DNA of 64,000 nt from Candidatus Tepidiaquacellales bacterium OLB4/UTCHB1 (GCA_002050165.1 MWSW01000012.1:248001-312000), one strand, 5' to 3'; positions 45,175 to 54,282 are shown, numbered from the stretch's first letter. Notes: a model not told the origin generated them from the letters alone. Translations and numbers: made by a program.

Positions 45175-47960
45175 GCATATACACTTTCTTCTTTTGCGGC
45201 ATTCTGAATTTTCTCAAGTACATCTTCCGCTTTGATTGGCAGTTTTGTTATTCGTGCGCCGGTTGCATTATAGATAGCATTCGCAACAGCAGGGATTACC
45301 GGATGTAATGCACCTTCACCACATTCTTTCGCTCCAAACGGTCCTTCAGGATCGGATGATTCAATAATATTTGTATCGAACTCGGGAGTATCAAGTGAGG
45401 TCGGAATTTTATAATCGATGAAATTATTATTCAGCATCAACCCATTGTAATATTTCATTTCTTCGCTAATTGCCTGACCAATCCCCATGTGCCACGACCC
45501 CTCAAGTTGACCCTCGACTGCAAGCGGATTTATTGCTTTCCCGCAATCGTGTGCCCCCCATACATTAATTATTCTCACCTGCCCTGTATTTTTATCAACT
45601 TCAACTTCCGCAATACACGCACCGAAACTGTATGACGGACTCAGCCCTGCGCCTGCTCCTTTGAAGTTACCGCCAAGTTTTGGCGAGATGTAATTACCGC
45701 TGACAGTAATTGCACCGCGGTGTGCTGTTACAATATCCACTGCTTCGAGCCACTCGAGATTTACCTTTCTGTCATTACTGTAAACTTTTCCTTCTGAAAT
45801 ATTTAATTCAGAAATATTGCATCCGGTCTTTTTAGATACAGCGGTAAGAATTTCCAAACGTAAATTTTCCGCCGCTGATTTAGCTGCATTACCGCACATG
45901 AAAGTTACCCGACTTGAGTAACTCCCCAAATCAACCGGAGTCAGCAATGTATCAGCAGCCAATACGTAAATCTTTTGCATATCAATACCAAGAGTTTCAG
46001 CAACTACCATTGAAAGCATCGTATCACTTCCCTGTCCAATATCACTCGCACCGGATGAGACAAGAACACGACCGTCAAAATCTAATTTTAGGTGGACTAC
46101 AGTTTGGGGATATTCGTTCCAGATTATCGGCAATGCGCTACCGCTGATAAAGAACCCGCATCCGACACCAACGCCTCTGCCAGACGGTAAGTGACCGAAC
46201 TTTTCCCTCCATCCGGATTTCTCCATAACAGTTTCAATTGCTTCTCTACTGCCATTAGATGTTATCCTGAACTCGCCTACGGTTAGAATATTTTCGTTGT
46301 AAAAATTTTTCAACCTTAACTCACACGGGTCAATATTAAGTTTGTATGCGAGGTCATCAATCAGAGATTCAATAGCAAATCTCGAATTCACTGCACCATG
46401 CCCGCGCATAGCGCCGCTTTGTGGTTTATTCGTATAAACTCGGTAAGTCTTAAAACCTATATTTCTGATATCGTAAGGAGCCTGAAGTAAAACACCATTG
46501 TAGTATGATGTAACAACTCCAAAACTTCCGTAAGCTCCGCCATCAATCGCTATATCAGCGTCAAGAACTTCAAACTTCCCTTCTTTGGACGCTCCTAGTG
46601 CCATTGTCATTTCTGATGGGTGCCGGCCATGGTTTGTAATAAAAACTTCCTCCCTCGACATCGTGGTTTTAACTGTCCTCCCGGTTTTCCTTGCAATATA
46701 AGATATAATAATCTCGTGAGGAAATGGATCACTTTTCCCACCAAATCCACCTCCGACGTAAGGTTTTATCACCCTTACCCTGCTTAACGGAACTTTAAGT
46801 ACTTTCGATAAAGCCCGATGAACGTAGTGTGGAACCTGCGTTGCAGTAATTAATGTAAGCCCGTTTTCGTCCCAGAACGCTGCAACGGAATGTGGTTCAG
46901 TAAATGCGTGATTGACCCCTTCAAATTCAAAATTCATTTGTGAAACTATATCAGCATTTTTTAATCCTTCCTTCTGATCGCCGAAACGGAGTTCTGCTTT
47001 CTTGTGAACGTTATTATTAAACTTACAATGCTCATGAATTTTTTCCGCATCACCAATATCATTCAGGGAACTTTCAATTGTGAAGAATGGCTTAATCGGA
47101 GTGTATTGGACATCAATCAACTTACATGCAGCTTCGGCAATCTCGTTGCTTTCTGCCGCTACCGCTGCAACTATTTCCCCGACATAGCGCGTCTTCTCAA
47201 TTGCCATTGCAGTTTCATCCTGTGAAACAGTTAATACTCCGAATTTTTCCGGTATCTCGGAACCAGTTGCAATATAAACGACACCTTCAATATCTAATGC
47301 TTTAGAAACATCAATACCATCAATTTTAGCGTGAGGATGAATGCTCCTGAGAAATTTACAGTAAAGTGGGTTCTTAAACCTAATATCATCTGCATATTCG
47401 GCATTACCGCGTACTTTCTTTTCAGCTTCTATGAATGGTACAGAGGAACCTATAATTTTTCCGTTTAATTCCTCAACTGGTATGGACTCAACTCCGTTAC
47501 TACTTAACTCAACATATTCACAAACCGCATCTATAATTTTTTTGTAACCTGTACACCTGCAAAGGTTACCTGAAAGCGCCTCTTTAATATCCTCCCTGCC
47601 GGCATTGGGATTCTTCTTGACGTAATTAAGAGCAGTAATTATCATTCCCGGGGTACAAAATCCACATTGCAGCGCTCCTCGTTTAACAAATAAATCCTGC
47701 AGCAGATGAAGGTTTCCATTAGCTTCAATTCCTTCTATAGTTGTAATTTCTTTTCCTACAGCTCTAATAACCGGGGTGATACAACTAAGGACAGGTTTAT
47801 TGTCAACCATTACCGTGCAAGCGCCACAACTCCCCTGATTACAGCCGACTTTCGTACCAGTAAGCCCTGTCTTTTCCCTGATTATATTTGCAAGCATTTC
47901 AGAGTTATCCGCCAGAACATCGTAACTTTTCCCGTTAATTTTAAGAGATATGTGTCTCAT
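45171..47960 (-). CDS. hcrCA: 4-hydroxybenzoyl-CoA reductase, fused gamma ([2Fe-2S]) and alpha (Mo) subunits
   Basis: A 929-residue protein. Residues 1-155 match the gamma subunit with two [2Fe-2S] clusters (GCNQGSCGACTVMVDN...SC, ALQCGFCTPGMI, GNLCRCTGYKKI). Residues about 175-920 match the alpha subunit with the molybdenum-cytosine-dinucleotide cofactor (KVRGNAEYADDI, YVGGGFGGKSDPF, SGASDIGQGSDTM) and the catalytic Glu motif GAKECGEGALHP. In Thauera these are separate genes hcrC and hcrA; here they are fused. It reductively removes the para-hydroxyl of 4-hydroxybenzoyl-CoA to give benzoyl-CoA. The alternatives, an aldehyde or xanthine dehydrogenase, are less likely given the partner beta subunit. 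Confidence 0.84.
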   Translation of the reverse strand: MRHISLKINGKSYDVLADNSEMLANIIREKTGLTGTKVGCNQGSCGACTVMVDNKPVLSCITPVIRAVGKEITTIEGIEANGNLHLLQDLFVKRGALQCGFCTPGMIITALNYVKKNPNAGREDIKEALSGNLCRCTGYKKIIDAVCEYVELSSNGVESIPVEELNGKIIGSSVPFIEAEKKVRGNAEYADDIRFKNPLYCKFLRSIHPHAKIDGIDVSKALDIEGVVYIATGSEIPEKFGVLTVSQDETAMAIEKTRYVGEIVAAVAAESNEIAEAACKLIDVQYTPIKPFFTIESSLNDIGDAEKIHEHCKFNNNVHKKAELRFGDQKEGLKNADIVSQMNFEFEGVNHAFTEPHSVAAFWDENGLTLITATQVPHYVHRALSKVLKVPLSRVRVIKPYVGGGFGGKSDPFPHEIIISYIARKTGRTVKTTMSREEVFITNHGRHPSEMTMALGASKEGKFEVLDADIAIDGGAYGSFGVVTSYYNGVLLQAPYDIRNIGFKTYRVYTNKPQSGAMRGHGAVNSRFAIESLIDDLAYKLNIDPCELRLKNFYNENILTVGEFRITSNGSREAIETVMEKSGWREKFGHLPSGRGVGVGCGFFISGSALPIIWNEYPQTVVHLKLDFDGRVLVSSGASDIGQGSDTMLSMVVAETLGIDMQKIYVLAADTLLTPVDLGSYSSRVTFMCGNAAKSAAENLRLEILTAVSKKTGCNISELNISEGKVYSNDRKVNLEWLEAVDIVTAHRGAITVSGNYISPKLGGNFKGAGAGLSPSYSFGACIAEVEVDKNTGQVRIINVWGAHDCGKAINPLAVEGQLEGSWHMGIGQAISEEMKYYNGLMLNNNFIDYKIPTSLDTPEFDTNIIESSDPEGPFGAKECGEGALHPVIPAVANAIYNATGARITKLPIKAEDVLEKIQNAAKEESVYA

Positions 47961-48038
47961 TAAATTAAATTGAATGAATTTTGAAGTCCGTTTTTAAAAT
48001 AATAAATAATTGTCTAAGGTCAAATGATTTGTAAAGTG

Positions 48039-48770
48039 TCATAAACCTGCGCCTATACTTTTCCCACCATCAATATATATTGTCTGACCTGTAATGAAAT
48101 TTGTCCCCGGTGATAGAAGGAATGACACAGCATTTGCAACATCCTCAGGCTTCCCCATGGAACGAGTTGGTTGTGATTGAATTAACTTTGTCAACACTTC
48201 TTTATCAAGTTGTCTGGTTAATGGTGTATCAATTAGTCCAGGTGCAACAGCATTGACAAGAACATTGTATTTACCAAGTTCAAGTGCCAATACGCGTGTA
48301 AGCCCTATAACACCGGCTTTCGATGCGGAATAGTTACTCTGACCTATATTTCCAAGCCAAGCTCTTGAGGCTATATTGACAATCCTCCCGTAGTTCTGTG
48401 ATTTCATGACTATTGAGGCTTCACGGCATAGCATCCATGTACCTCTGAGATTAATACTTAAAACTGTATCAAACTCAATAAGTGACATTTTCCATATCAA
48501 ATTATCGCGAATAATACCTGCATTGTTCACAAGTCCGTAGAGGTCGGAATATTTATCATTAAATTTTTCGAAGAAATTCCTTATGTCAGTTTCGATACCA
48601 ATATCTATATTGTAATAATCCAGTTTTCCATAGAATTCTTTTTGCAAGGCACTGCCCCCCTCCTGATCTTTATCAAATGCGATAACATGGTAAGATTCAT
48701 TTATAAGTCGTTCGGCAATTGCCCTGCCAATTCCTTTCGCTGCTCCGGTAACAATTACATTACGGTTCAT
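48039..48770 (-). CDS. SDR-family oxidoreductase (FabG-like)
   Basis: A 243-residue short-chain dehydrogenase with the TGAAKGIG cofactor motif, NNAG, the catalytic Ser region (VNIASRAW), YSASK and the C-terminal DGG. It resembles 3-oxoacyl-ACP or 3-hydroxyacyl-CoA dehydrogenases. In the minus-strand operon with hcr genes it could catalyse an alcohol/ketone step in the degradation of ring-opened acyl-CoAs, but the substrate is unresolved. It lies 78 bp upstream of hcrCA and 7 bp downstream of xdhC. Confidence 0.87.
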   Translation of the reverse strand: MNRNVIVTGAAKGIGRAIAERLINESYHVIAFDKDQEGGSALQKEFYGKLDYYNIDIGIETDIRNFFEKFNDKYSDLYGLVNNAGIIRDNLIWKMSLIEFDTVLSINLRGTWMLCREASIVMKSQNYGRIVNIASRAWLGNIGQSNYSASKAGVIGLTRVLALELGKYNVLVNAVAPGLIDTPLTRQLDKEVLTKLIQSQPTRSMGKPEDVANAVSFLLSPGTNFITGQTIYIDGGKSIGAGL

Positions 48771-48777
48771 ATATTTC

Positions 48778-49593
48778 TCATGCAGATTTTGGTTTTACTT
48801 CAGGATAATCCCCGCTAGATGCAGAACTTATTCTTCCGGTCTGATTTCTTAACCGGATTATTTTAGCCATAATACTCAACGCTATTTCTGTCGGTGTTTC
48901 CGCACCAATATCTAATCCCATAGGCATATCAATCTTGTTTATTAAATCTTCAGAGTGTCCCGTTTCACGGAGCATTTTTTTTGTGATTTCAACCTTCCGT
49001 TTGCTGCCTATCATACCCAGATAAGCATGGCTTTTTCTTATGCAAGCAAAAAGTAAATCTCGATCGGTCTGATGGCTATATGTCATGATTACAATAAATG
49101 TGTTTTGATTGAAAGGCAGGAAATTTATACACTCGCTGAATGGAACATTCATTTTATTAATCTTTTCATTTGAAATTTCATCCAGATATTCTTTTCTATC
49201 GTCAATTACAACTGTATCGAAATTTAACATCACGGAAAATTCAGCCAGAGCCTTTCCGGTGTGGCCGGCGCCGAAAATGTATATTCTGTTTTTTTGTAAA
49301 ATCGGTTCAATGTAAATTTGCACACTCCCACCGCAACACATTTGATGTTGATGAAGTAAATCGTGCCGGAACAGTTTTGGCTCATTGAGTTCAAGCACCT
49401 TTAGAGCATCTTTTATCACTTGTCGTTCGAGGTTACCTCCGCCGATAGTACCTTTAATTGAGCCATCTGATTTCACTATCATTTTTGCACCTTGCCGTCG
49501 CGGTACTGAACCCTGAACTGAAACAACAACACACAAAGCAGCGGGAAGTTCATTTTCACCGATATTATCCAGTATTTCCGTTAACGAGTTCAT
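48778..49593 (-). CDS. xdhC: XdhC/CoxF-family molybdoenzyme maturation factor
   Basis: A 271-residue protein with the XdhC features: N-terminal GSVPRRQGAKMIVKSDGSIKG then GTIGGGNLE, the Rossmann-like central domain (RIYIFGAGHTGKALAEFSVM), YLGMIGSKRK and the C-terminal GLDIGAETPTEIALSI. XdhC proteins bind the molybdenum cofactor, help sulfurate it and hand it to xanthine-oxidase-family enzymes. Its place beside mocA and hcr fits maturation of the 4-hydroxybenzoyl-CoA reductase. It overlaps the mocA stop by 4 bp. Confidence 0.92.
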   Translation of the reverse strand: MNSLTEILDNIGENELPAALCVVVSVQGSVPRRQGAKMIVKSDGSIKGTIGGGNLERQVIKDALKVLELNEPKLFRHDLLHQHQMCCGGSVQIYIEPILQKNRIYIFGAGHTGKALAEFSVMLNFDTVVIDDRKEYLDEISNEKINKMNVPFSECINFLPFNQNTFIVIMTYSHQTDRDLLFACIRKSHAYLGMIGSKRKVEITKKMLRETGHSEDLINKIDMPMGLDIGAETPTEIALSIMAKIIRLRNQTGRISSASSGDYPEVKPKSA

Positions 49594-50186
49594 ACCCGAT
49601 CAATTGAACTTTTATATTTTTCCCAATCCAATGGCGTATTTAAATTTATAATCAAGTTTTCGTTATCTGATTTAAAGTAAACTCTGTTGAACCCTCTCAA
49701 TTCATCCCTAAGGTTCCAATCCAAACCTCGCTTTGATGCCAGATGCTTTAAAATACTTTCTCCAATTAAAACAGGATGACCGTTAATGCCATTTACGAAT
49801 GGAACAATATAATCATTAGCATTTCTTAGTAGTTTTGACATTTCAACAATCGCATTCCCTGACGGAGCTGGGTTATCGATATTTTGGAAAAAGCAACCTT
49901 CCTGCGAAAGAGAATTTTCCGCAGCCAATTTTATGGAATACGTCCTTCCTTTTTCCGGAAAAGAATTTACAATTACATCAACGTTAAATTTCCCGGTTGT
50001 AAAAGAAAACTCTGAATCTTTAAACAAACTCTCATTGGCAATAACTTTAATGTTACTTATACAGGCAGACCGGTAATTTGCGATACAGGTTTCAATTAAT
50101 GAGATTCCTTTAACTTGGAGCAATGGTTTAGGTTTACCCATCCGGGATGAATTACCGGCACAAAATATTATGGCTGCGTGCTTTAT
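49590..50186 (-). CDS. mocA: MocA-type molybdenum cofactor cytidylyltransferase
   Basis: Probably about 198 residues. The canonical start at 50141 would begin inside the nucleotide-binding motif. Extending the frame restores IFCAGNSSRMGKPKPLL, the expected LAAGxSSRMGxPK signature, and the natural start is then the ATA at 50186 (or ATT at 50207), as no ATG, GTG or TTG exists upstream before a stop. The protein also shows FFQNIDNPAPSGNAIVEM in the metal/base region and NGINGHPVLIGESIL near the C-terminus. It makes MCD, the cofactor form used by xanthine-oxidase-family enzymes. First gene of the minus-strand hcr operon. Confidence 0.82.
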   Translation of the reverse strand: MKHAAIIFCAGNSSRMGKPKPLLQVKGISLIETCIANYRSACISNIKVIANESLFKDSEFSFTTGKFNVDVIVNSFPEKGRTYSIKLAAENSLSQEGCFFQNIDNPAPSGNAIVEMSKLLRNANDYIVPFVNGINGHPVLIGESILKHLASKRGLDWNLRDELRGFNRVYFKSDNENLIINLNTPLDWEKYKSSIDRV

Positions 50187-50251
50187 ATCGGTTAATTTAT
50201 TACCAATTAAATATAAGAATTTAACATGAAATTATTCTGAAAAAAAAATTT

Positions 50252-50275
50252 AAACTATGATAGTTGTCATAGTTT
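50252..50275. promoter_or_regulatory. Perfect 9-bp inverted repeat in the divergent hcr/bcr promoter region
   Basis: AAACTATGA and its exact complement TCATAGTTT flank a 6-base spacer. The core is TATGA-N6-TCATA, a Crp/Fnr-like palindrome, similar to the site in front of the nar operon. It lies between divergent operons, 66 bp upstream of mocA and 69 bp upstream of bcrC, so it could control both. Confidence 0.7.
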
Positions 50276-50344
50276 TTATATCGTGATACGGTTAGTATTG
50301 ACATCATTGATGAATTTTACTGTTCTAAACCGAAATAAATTTCA

Positions 50345-51511
50345 ATGCAAAACCTCGAAAATATAATAAATTTATGTGAGGAGAAGGCGTTTGACCTTCA
50401 CTTCAGTCATGCAAAGAAATGGAAAGCTGAAGATGCTTCCAGAGTAATAGTCGGATATCTGCCGATATATTTTCCGCGCGAGATTGTACATGCTGCAAAC
50501 GGAATGGCAGTGGGAATAATGGGCGCCGGCGACAGGAAACAGATTATAAAGGGTGATGCCTATTATCAGTCTTACATCTGTCACTTACCGAGAGGTGTAA
50601 TTGAAATGGCGCTTGACGATAATCTTGATGATTTCGATGGGTTTATTTTCCCTGCAATTTGTGATTGCATCAGAAACCTTTCCGGAATGTTCAGGATCAG
50701 TAAAAAAGGTAAATTCAGCAGATACTTCGATTACCCCCAAAACTTTAAACGCGATATCGGTGGTAATTTCTACCTCGAGGAACTGTTGAAAATTTTGGAC
50801 GATATTAAAGCAATTAACAACGTTAAGCCTTCAAAAGAAGATTTGAACAGATCAATCAAACTTTACAATAAAAATCGAAGGCTCATCGAAAGGCTCTACG
50901 ATGTAAGACAGGAATACCCATGGAGGTTATCAGCTGTTGAGACTTACTACATCCTCCGCGCCGGGCTTTCTATTACCGTTGAAGAACACAATAAGATTCT
51001 TGAAGATGTGCTTGAACACATTGAGAACAATGAGCGCGGAGAACAGATGGATAACATCAGAGTTGTTGTCAGTGGATCGTTTTGCGAACAACCACCGATT
51101 GGATTAATCAAATCTATTGAACTTGCAGGATGCTATATTATTGACGATGATTTTATGCTTGGTTCAAGGTGGATAATCGGCGACGTTGATGAGGATACCG
51201 AGCATCCGGTTGATGCGCTTGTTCGGGCTTATATTGAGAGAAGTACTTTTTCGTCTGCTGTTTATGACGTCGGTAACCCAAAAGGGAAACGACTTGTTGA
51301 CCTTGTAAAACGAAGAGATGCCGACGGTGTAATATTTTCTGCTGCAAGTTTCTGCGACCCTGCATTGTTGGACAGACCGGAATTACAAAAATCGTGCGAC
51401 AATGCCGGGATTCCTCACATTAATTTCCAATACCATGAAAATACCGGACAATTTAAAGTTATTAAAGAACAAGCCGGTACTTTCTCAGATAGTATTAAAC
51501 TTTGGGCATAA
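50345..51511 (+). CDS. bcrC: Benzoyl-CoA reductase subunit C (2-hydroxyacyl-CoA dehydratase D-type)
   Basis: A 388-residue protein of the HgdB/BcrC family that binds a [4Fe-4S] cluster and, with BcrB, forms the aromatic-ring reducing site. It has the early segment VGYLPIYFPREIVHAANGM, candidate cluster cysteines in YYQSYICHLPRG, FPAICDCIRNLSG and SAASFCDPALLDRPEL, and the conserved SGSFCEQPP. It is the first gene of the plus-strand operon, in the order C-B-A-D known from Thauera. It is 13 bp upstream of bcrB. Confidence 0.9.
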   Translation: MQNLENIINLCEEKAFDLHFSHAKKWKAEDASRVIVGYLPIYFPREIVHAANGMAVGIMGAGDRKQIIKGDAYYQSYICHLPRGVIEMALDDNLDDFDGFIFPAICDCIRNLSGMFRISKKGKFSRYFDYPQNFKRDIGGNFYLEELLKILDDIKAINNVKPSKEDLNRSIKLYNKNRRLIERLYDVRQEYPWRLSAVETYYILRAGLSITVEEHNKILEDVLEHIENNERGEQMDNIRVVVSGSFCEQPPIGLIKSIELAGCYIIDDDFMLGSRWIIGDVDEDTEHPVDALVRAYIERSTFSSAVYDVGNPKGKRLVDLVKRRDADGVIFSAASFCDPALLDRPELQKSCDNAGIPHINFQYHENTGQFKVIKEQAGTFSDSIKLWA

Positions 51512-51524
51512 TAAAAAAAATATC

Positions 51525-52817
51525 ATGAGCAACACAACCGAAGCAGTAAAAGAACGAAGCATGATTCTCCAAAAGGAGATGCTGGCTAAACAGTTCAAGG
51601 AACTGTCAATGGCAAAGGAATTAGGGAAAAAAGTAGTTTACACATTTGTACCGGGTAACCTTACTGAACTAATACTATCATTTGACATGTTACCCGTCTA
51701 TCCCGAGATAAACGCTTTGCAATCCGGAATGAGAAAAAAATCCCATGCGTACATCAGGGAAGCGGAAAAAATCGGATTCTCGGAAGATGTTTGCACCTAT
51801 GTAAAATGTGATATCGGAATGATGTTGAACGGAAACATCGGACCAACCGGCGAAAAATTACCTGACCCCGACTTGTTATTGCTGAGTTATACCGGTTGTT
51901 ATACTTTTATGAAATGGTTCGAAAATCTTGAGAGATTATATCCAGGCGTACCTGTTGCAATGCTACATACACCATATCAGGAGGATGGGAGAATTGCTGA
52001 CGAGCAAGTCGAGTACATGGTGAAACAACTCAAAGAGGAGGTAATTCCCAAAATGGAGCAAGTATCCGGAAAAAAATTCGATATGGACAGGCTTGCAAAG
52101 ATGATGGAAAATTCAGCGAAATCCGAAGACCTGCTCGTTAAAGTTCTTCAAAGTGCGAAACGGATTCCTACACCAATTGATGCCTACTTTGCCGGTGTTT
52201 ATTATATCGGACCGATTTTTACAGCATTCAGGGGAACCGAAGAAGCAGTGGAATATTACAATGAATTGTGGAATGAGGTTCAGGACAGGATAGAAGCAGG
52301 TTTAGGACCGATAACACCCGAGGGAGAGCTCGCTGAAGAAAGATTCAGGCTTGTAATTGAAGGTCCGCCAAACTGGACAAACTTCCGCGAATTCTGGAAA
52401 ATATTTTATGATATGGGTGCGGTTATTGTAACATCAACTTACACAAAGGTCGGTGGCACTTATGACCTCGGTTTCAGGCACGATTCCTCCAATCCGCTCG
52501 AAAGTCTTTCGAAATATTGTATGGGATGCTATACAAATCTTAGCCTCCCGCAAAGAGTTGACCTGATTGAACAATATGTAAAAGAATATAGTGCCGACGG
52601 TTTCCTCATTAATTCCATCAAAAGTTGTAATTCATTTTCTGCAGGTCAGTTAATGATTATGAGAGAAATAGAGAGACGAACCGGCGTACCCGTAGGATTC
52701 ATCGAGTCTGATCTTGTTGACCCGCGTTACTTCTCATACGCAAATATTAAGAATAGACTTGAATCATATTTCCAAATGCTTGATCAAAGGAAAATAATTC
52801 TCTCTAAACAAAATTAA
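51525..52817 (+). CDS. bcrB: Benzoyl-CoA reductase subunit B (2-hydroxyacyl-CoA dehydratase D-type)
   Basis: A 430-residue protein and second catalytic subunit. It shows KVVYTFVPGNLTELILSFDMLPVYPE, with cysteines in EDVCTYVKCDIGMM, SYTGCYTFMKWF and SIKSCNSFSAGQLMIMREIE available for the [4Fe-4S] cluster. An upstream in-frame start at 51402 overlaps bcrC; ATG 51525 is preferred. It pairs with BcrC to bind benzoyl-CoA, receiving low-potential electrons from the BcrA-BcrD ATPases. Confidence 0.9.
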   Translation: MSNTTEAVKERSMILQKEMLAKQFKELSMAKELGKKVVYTFVPGNLTELILSFDMLPVYPEINALQSGMRKKSHAYIREAEKIGFSEDVCTYVKCDIGMMLNGNIGPTGEKLPDPDLLLLSYTGCYTFMKWFENLERLYPGVPVAMLHTPYQEDGRIADEQVEYMVKQLKEEVIPKMEQVSGKKFDMDRLAKMMENSAKSEDLLVKVLQSAKRIPTPIDAYFAGVYYIGPIFTAFRGTEEAVEYYNELWNEVQDRIEAGLGPITPEGELAEERFRLVIEGPPNWTNFREFWKIFYDMGAVIVTSTYTKVGGTYDLGFRHDSSNPLESLSKYCMGCYTNLSLPQRVDLIEQYVKEYSADGFLINSIKSCNSFSAGQLMIMREIERRTGVPVGFIESDLVDPRYFSYANIKNRLESYFQMLDQRKIILSKQN

Positions 52818-52854
52818 TCTGAAATTCTCAAAGGTAAATTACTAAATAAGCTTT

Positions 52855-54279
52855 ATGAACAAATATTATCTCGGAGTTGACCTCGGCTCGACAACATCAA
52901 AAGCAGTAATCATTAATGATAACGATGAAATAATCGGTCGCGGAATAACCAATACCCGCGCAAATTATTCAGTAGCTGCCGATATTACAAAAGATGAAGC
53001 CATTTACAATGCCCGATTCTCTGTACTTAAAAAAAATCTTGAAAAGCAGATGGAGGTAAAACCTGAATTCAAACAATATATTACAGACCTCGAAAGCGTT
53101 TTCCAATATGAACAATTCAAAATCAGGCTCGATAAACTTGGCGATGAACTTGTAAAAACCTGCAGAAATTATTCTCCGGACAAAGAGAAGCAGGAAGAAA
53201 TGATTGCTCATCTGATTGACATCCGACGCGCATTTAAACCAAAGATCAAGCATGAATACCTCTACAATAACCTTGGTGCGAAGAATCAATTTTTCAGAGA
53301 TATTGTATCAGAGAAATATAATGAAGAAGTCAACAAACTTGATTTATCCCTATTTGAGCCAATGATGACTATTTGGGATAAAAGTATAAGTCCTGCTGAA
53401 AACGAAAAAGTAAAATTTGATTTCCGGGAACTCGTTTATAAGGCAATGGATGAACTGAAAAAGAAATATCAGGAACTACCCGACACTGCTTCCGAAAATA
53501 CGAGCGTAAACTTTGATGTTGAAATGAATCTACTCAAGGGTAAGTTTGAAAATGCCGAAGATACACTACGCCAGCACATTGACGAAATTTCCGCATTGGA
53601 GTTCAATATAGCTAACATGACCGGAACGGGTTATGGCAGAGCTTTACTGCCCTTCCCTCAGGAGTGCATCAGATCCGAAATCTTGTGCCACGCCTTCGGT
53701 GCACACGCAATTTTCCCCGATACCAGAACCGTGCTGGATATTGGCGGTCAGGATACGAAAGCTATTCAGGTTGACCAGTACGGGCTTGTTACAAGTTTCC
53801 AGATGAACGACAGGTGTGCAGCAGGATGCGGAAGATATCTCGGCTATATTGCTGATGAGATGAGCATTTCACTCAACGAATTGGGACCGATGGCAATGAA
53901 GGCTGAACGGGAAGTCAATATCTGCTCAACGTGTACGGTATTTGCCGGGGCTGAATTACGTGAGCTGACAAATCTCGGAGAGAAGCGCGAAGATATCCTT
54001 GGCGGTTTACACAAGGCGATTATCATGCGGGCTATGTCCTTGATAGCAAGATCAGGTGGTGCTTTCAATGAATTTACATTCACCGGCGGTGTAGCAAGAA
54101 ATCCGGCAATTGTTAAATATCTCACTGAACTTGTAAGAGAAAATTACGGTAACGATATAAAAATCAATATTGATACTGATAGTATTTTCATGGGAGCGCT
54201 GGGAGGAGCGTTATTTGCAAAAACAAATGTAAGCGCTGATCTTCCAACTAAGAAGAAAAAGCAGGAAGTACACGCTTAA
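52855..54279 (+). CDS. bcrA: Benzoyl-CoA reductase subunit A (ATPase/activator type)
   Basis: A 474-residue ATPase of the BadF/BcrA family with the ASKHA fold: DLGSTTSKAVII, a long insertion at about residues 45-245 containing acidic/coiled stretches, IGGQDTKAIQVD, and the C-terminal FTGGVARNPAIVKYL. C321 (NDRCAAGCG) and C360 (CSTCTVF) are 39 residues apart, like the cluster-bridging cysteines of HgdC-type activators. ATP hydrolysis drives electrons to the BcrBC cluster. The long insertion is typical of the BcrA/BadG subunit as opposed to the short BcrD. It is followed 3 bp later by the saccharopine-dehydrogenase-like gene. Confidence 0.9.
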   Translation: MNKYYLGVDLGSTTSKAVIINDNDEIIGRGITNTRANYSVAADITKDEAIYNARFSVLKKNLEKQMEVKPEFKQYITDLESVFQYEQFKIRLDKLGDELVKTCRNYSPDKEKQEEMIAHLIDIRRAFKPKIKHEYLYNNLGAKNQFFRDIVSEKYNEEVNKLDLSLFEPMMTIWDKSISPAENEKVKFDFRELVYKAMDELKKKYQELPDTASENTSVNFDVEMNLLKGKFENAEDTLRQHIDEISALEFNIANMTGTGYGRALLPFPQECIRSEILCHAFGAHAIFPDTRTVLDIGGQDTKAIQVDQYGLVTSFQMNDRCAAGCGRYLGYIADEMSISLNELGPMAMKAEREVNICSTCTVFAGAELRELTNLGEKREDILGGLHKAIIMRAMSLIARSGGAFNEFTFTGGVARNPAIVKYLTELVRENYGNDIKINIDTDSIFMGALGGALFAKTNVSADLPTKKKKQEVHA

Positions 54280-54282
54280 AGC

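Noticed and set aside
44248-47960. Xanthine dehydrogenase or carbon monoxide dehydrogenase
   Set aside because: The FAD subunit contains the additional four-cysteine segment typical of 4-hydroxybenzoyl-CoA reductase, and the context is aromatic degradation; XdhC and MocA are shared maturation factors and do not discriminate.
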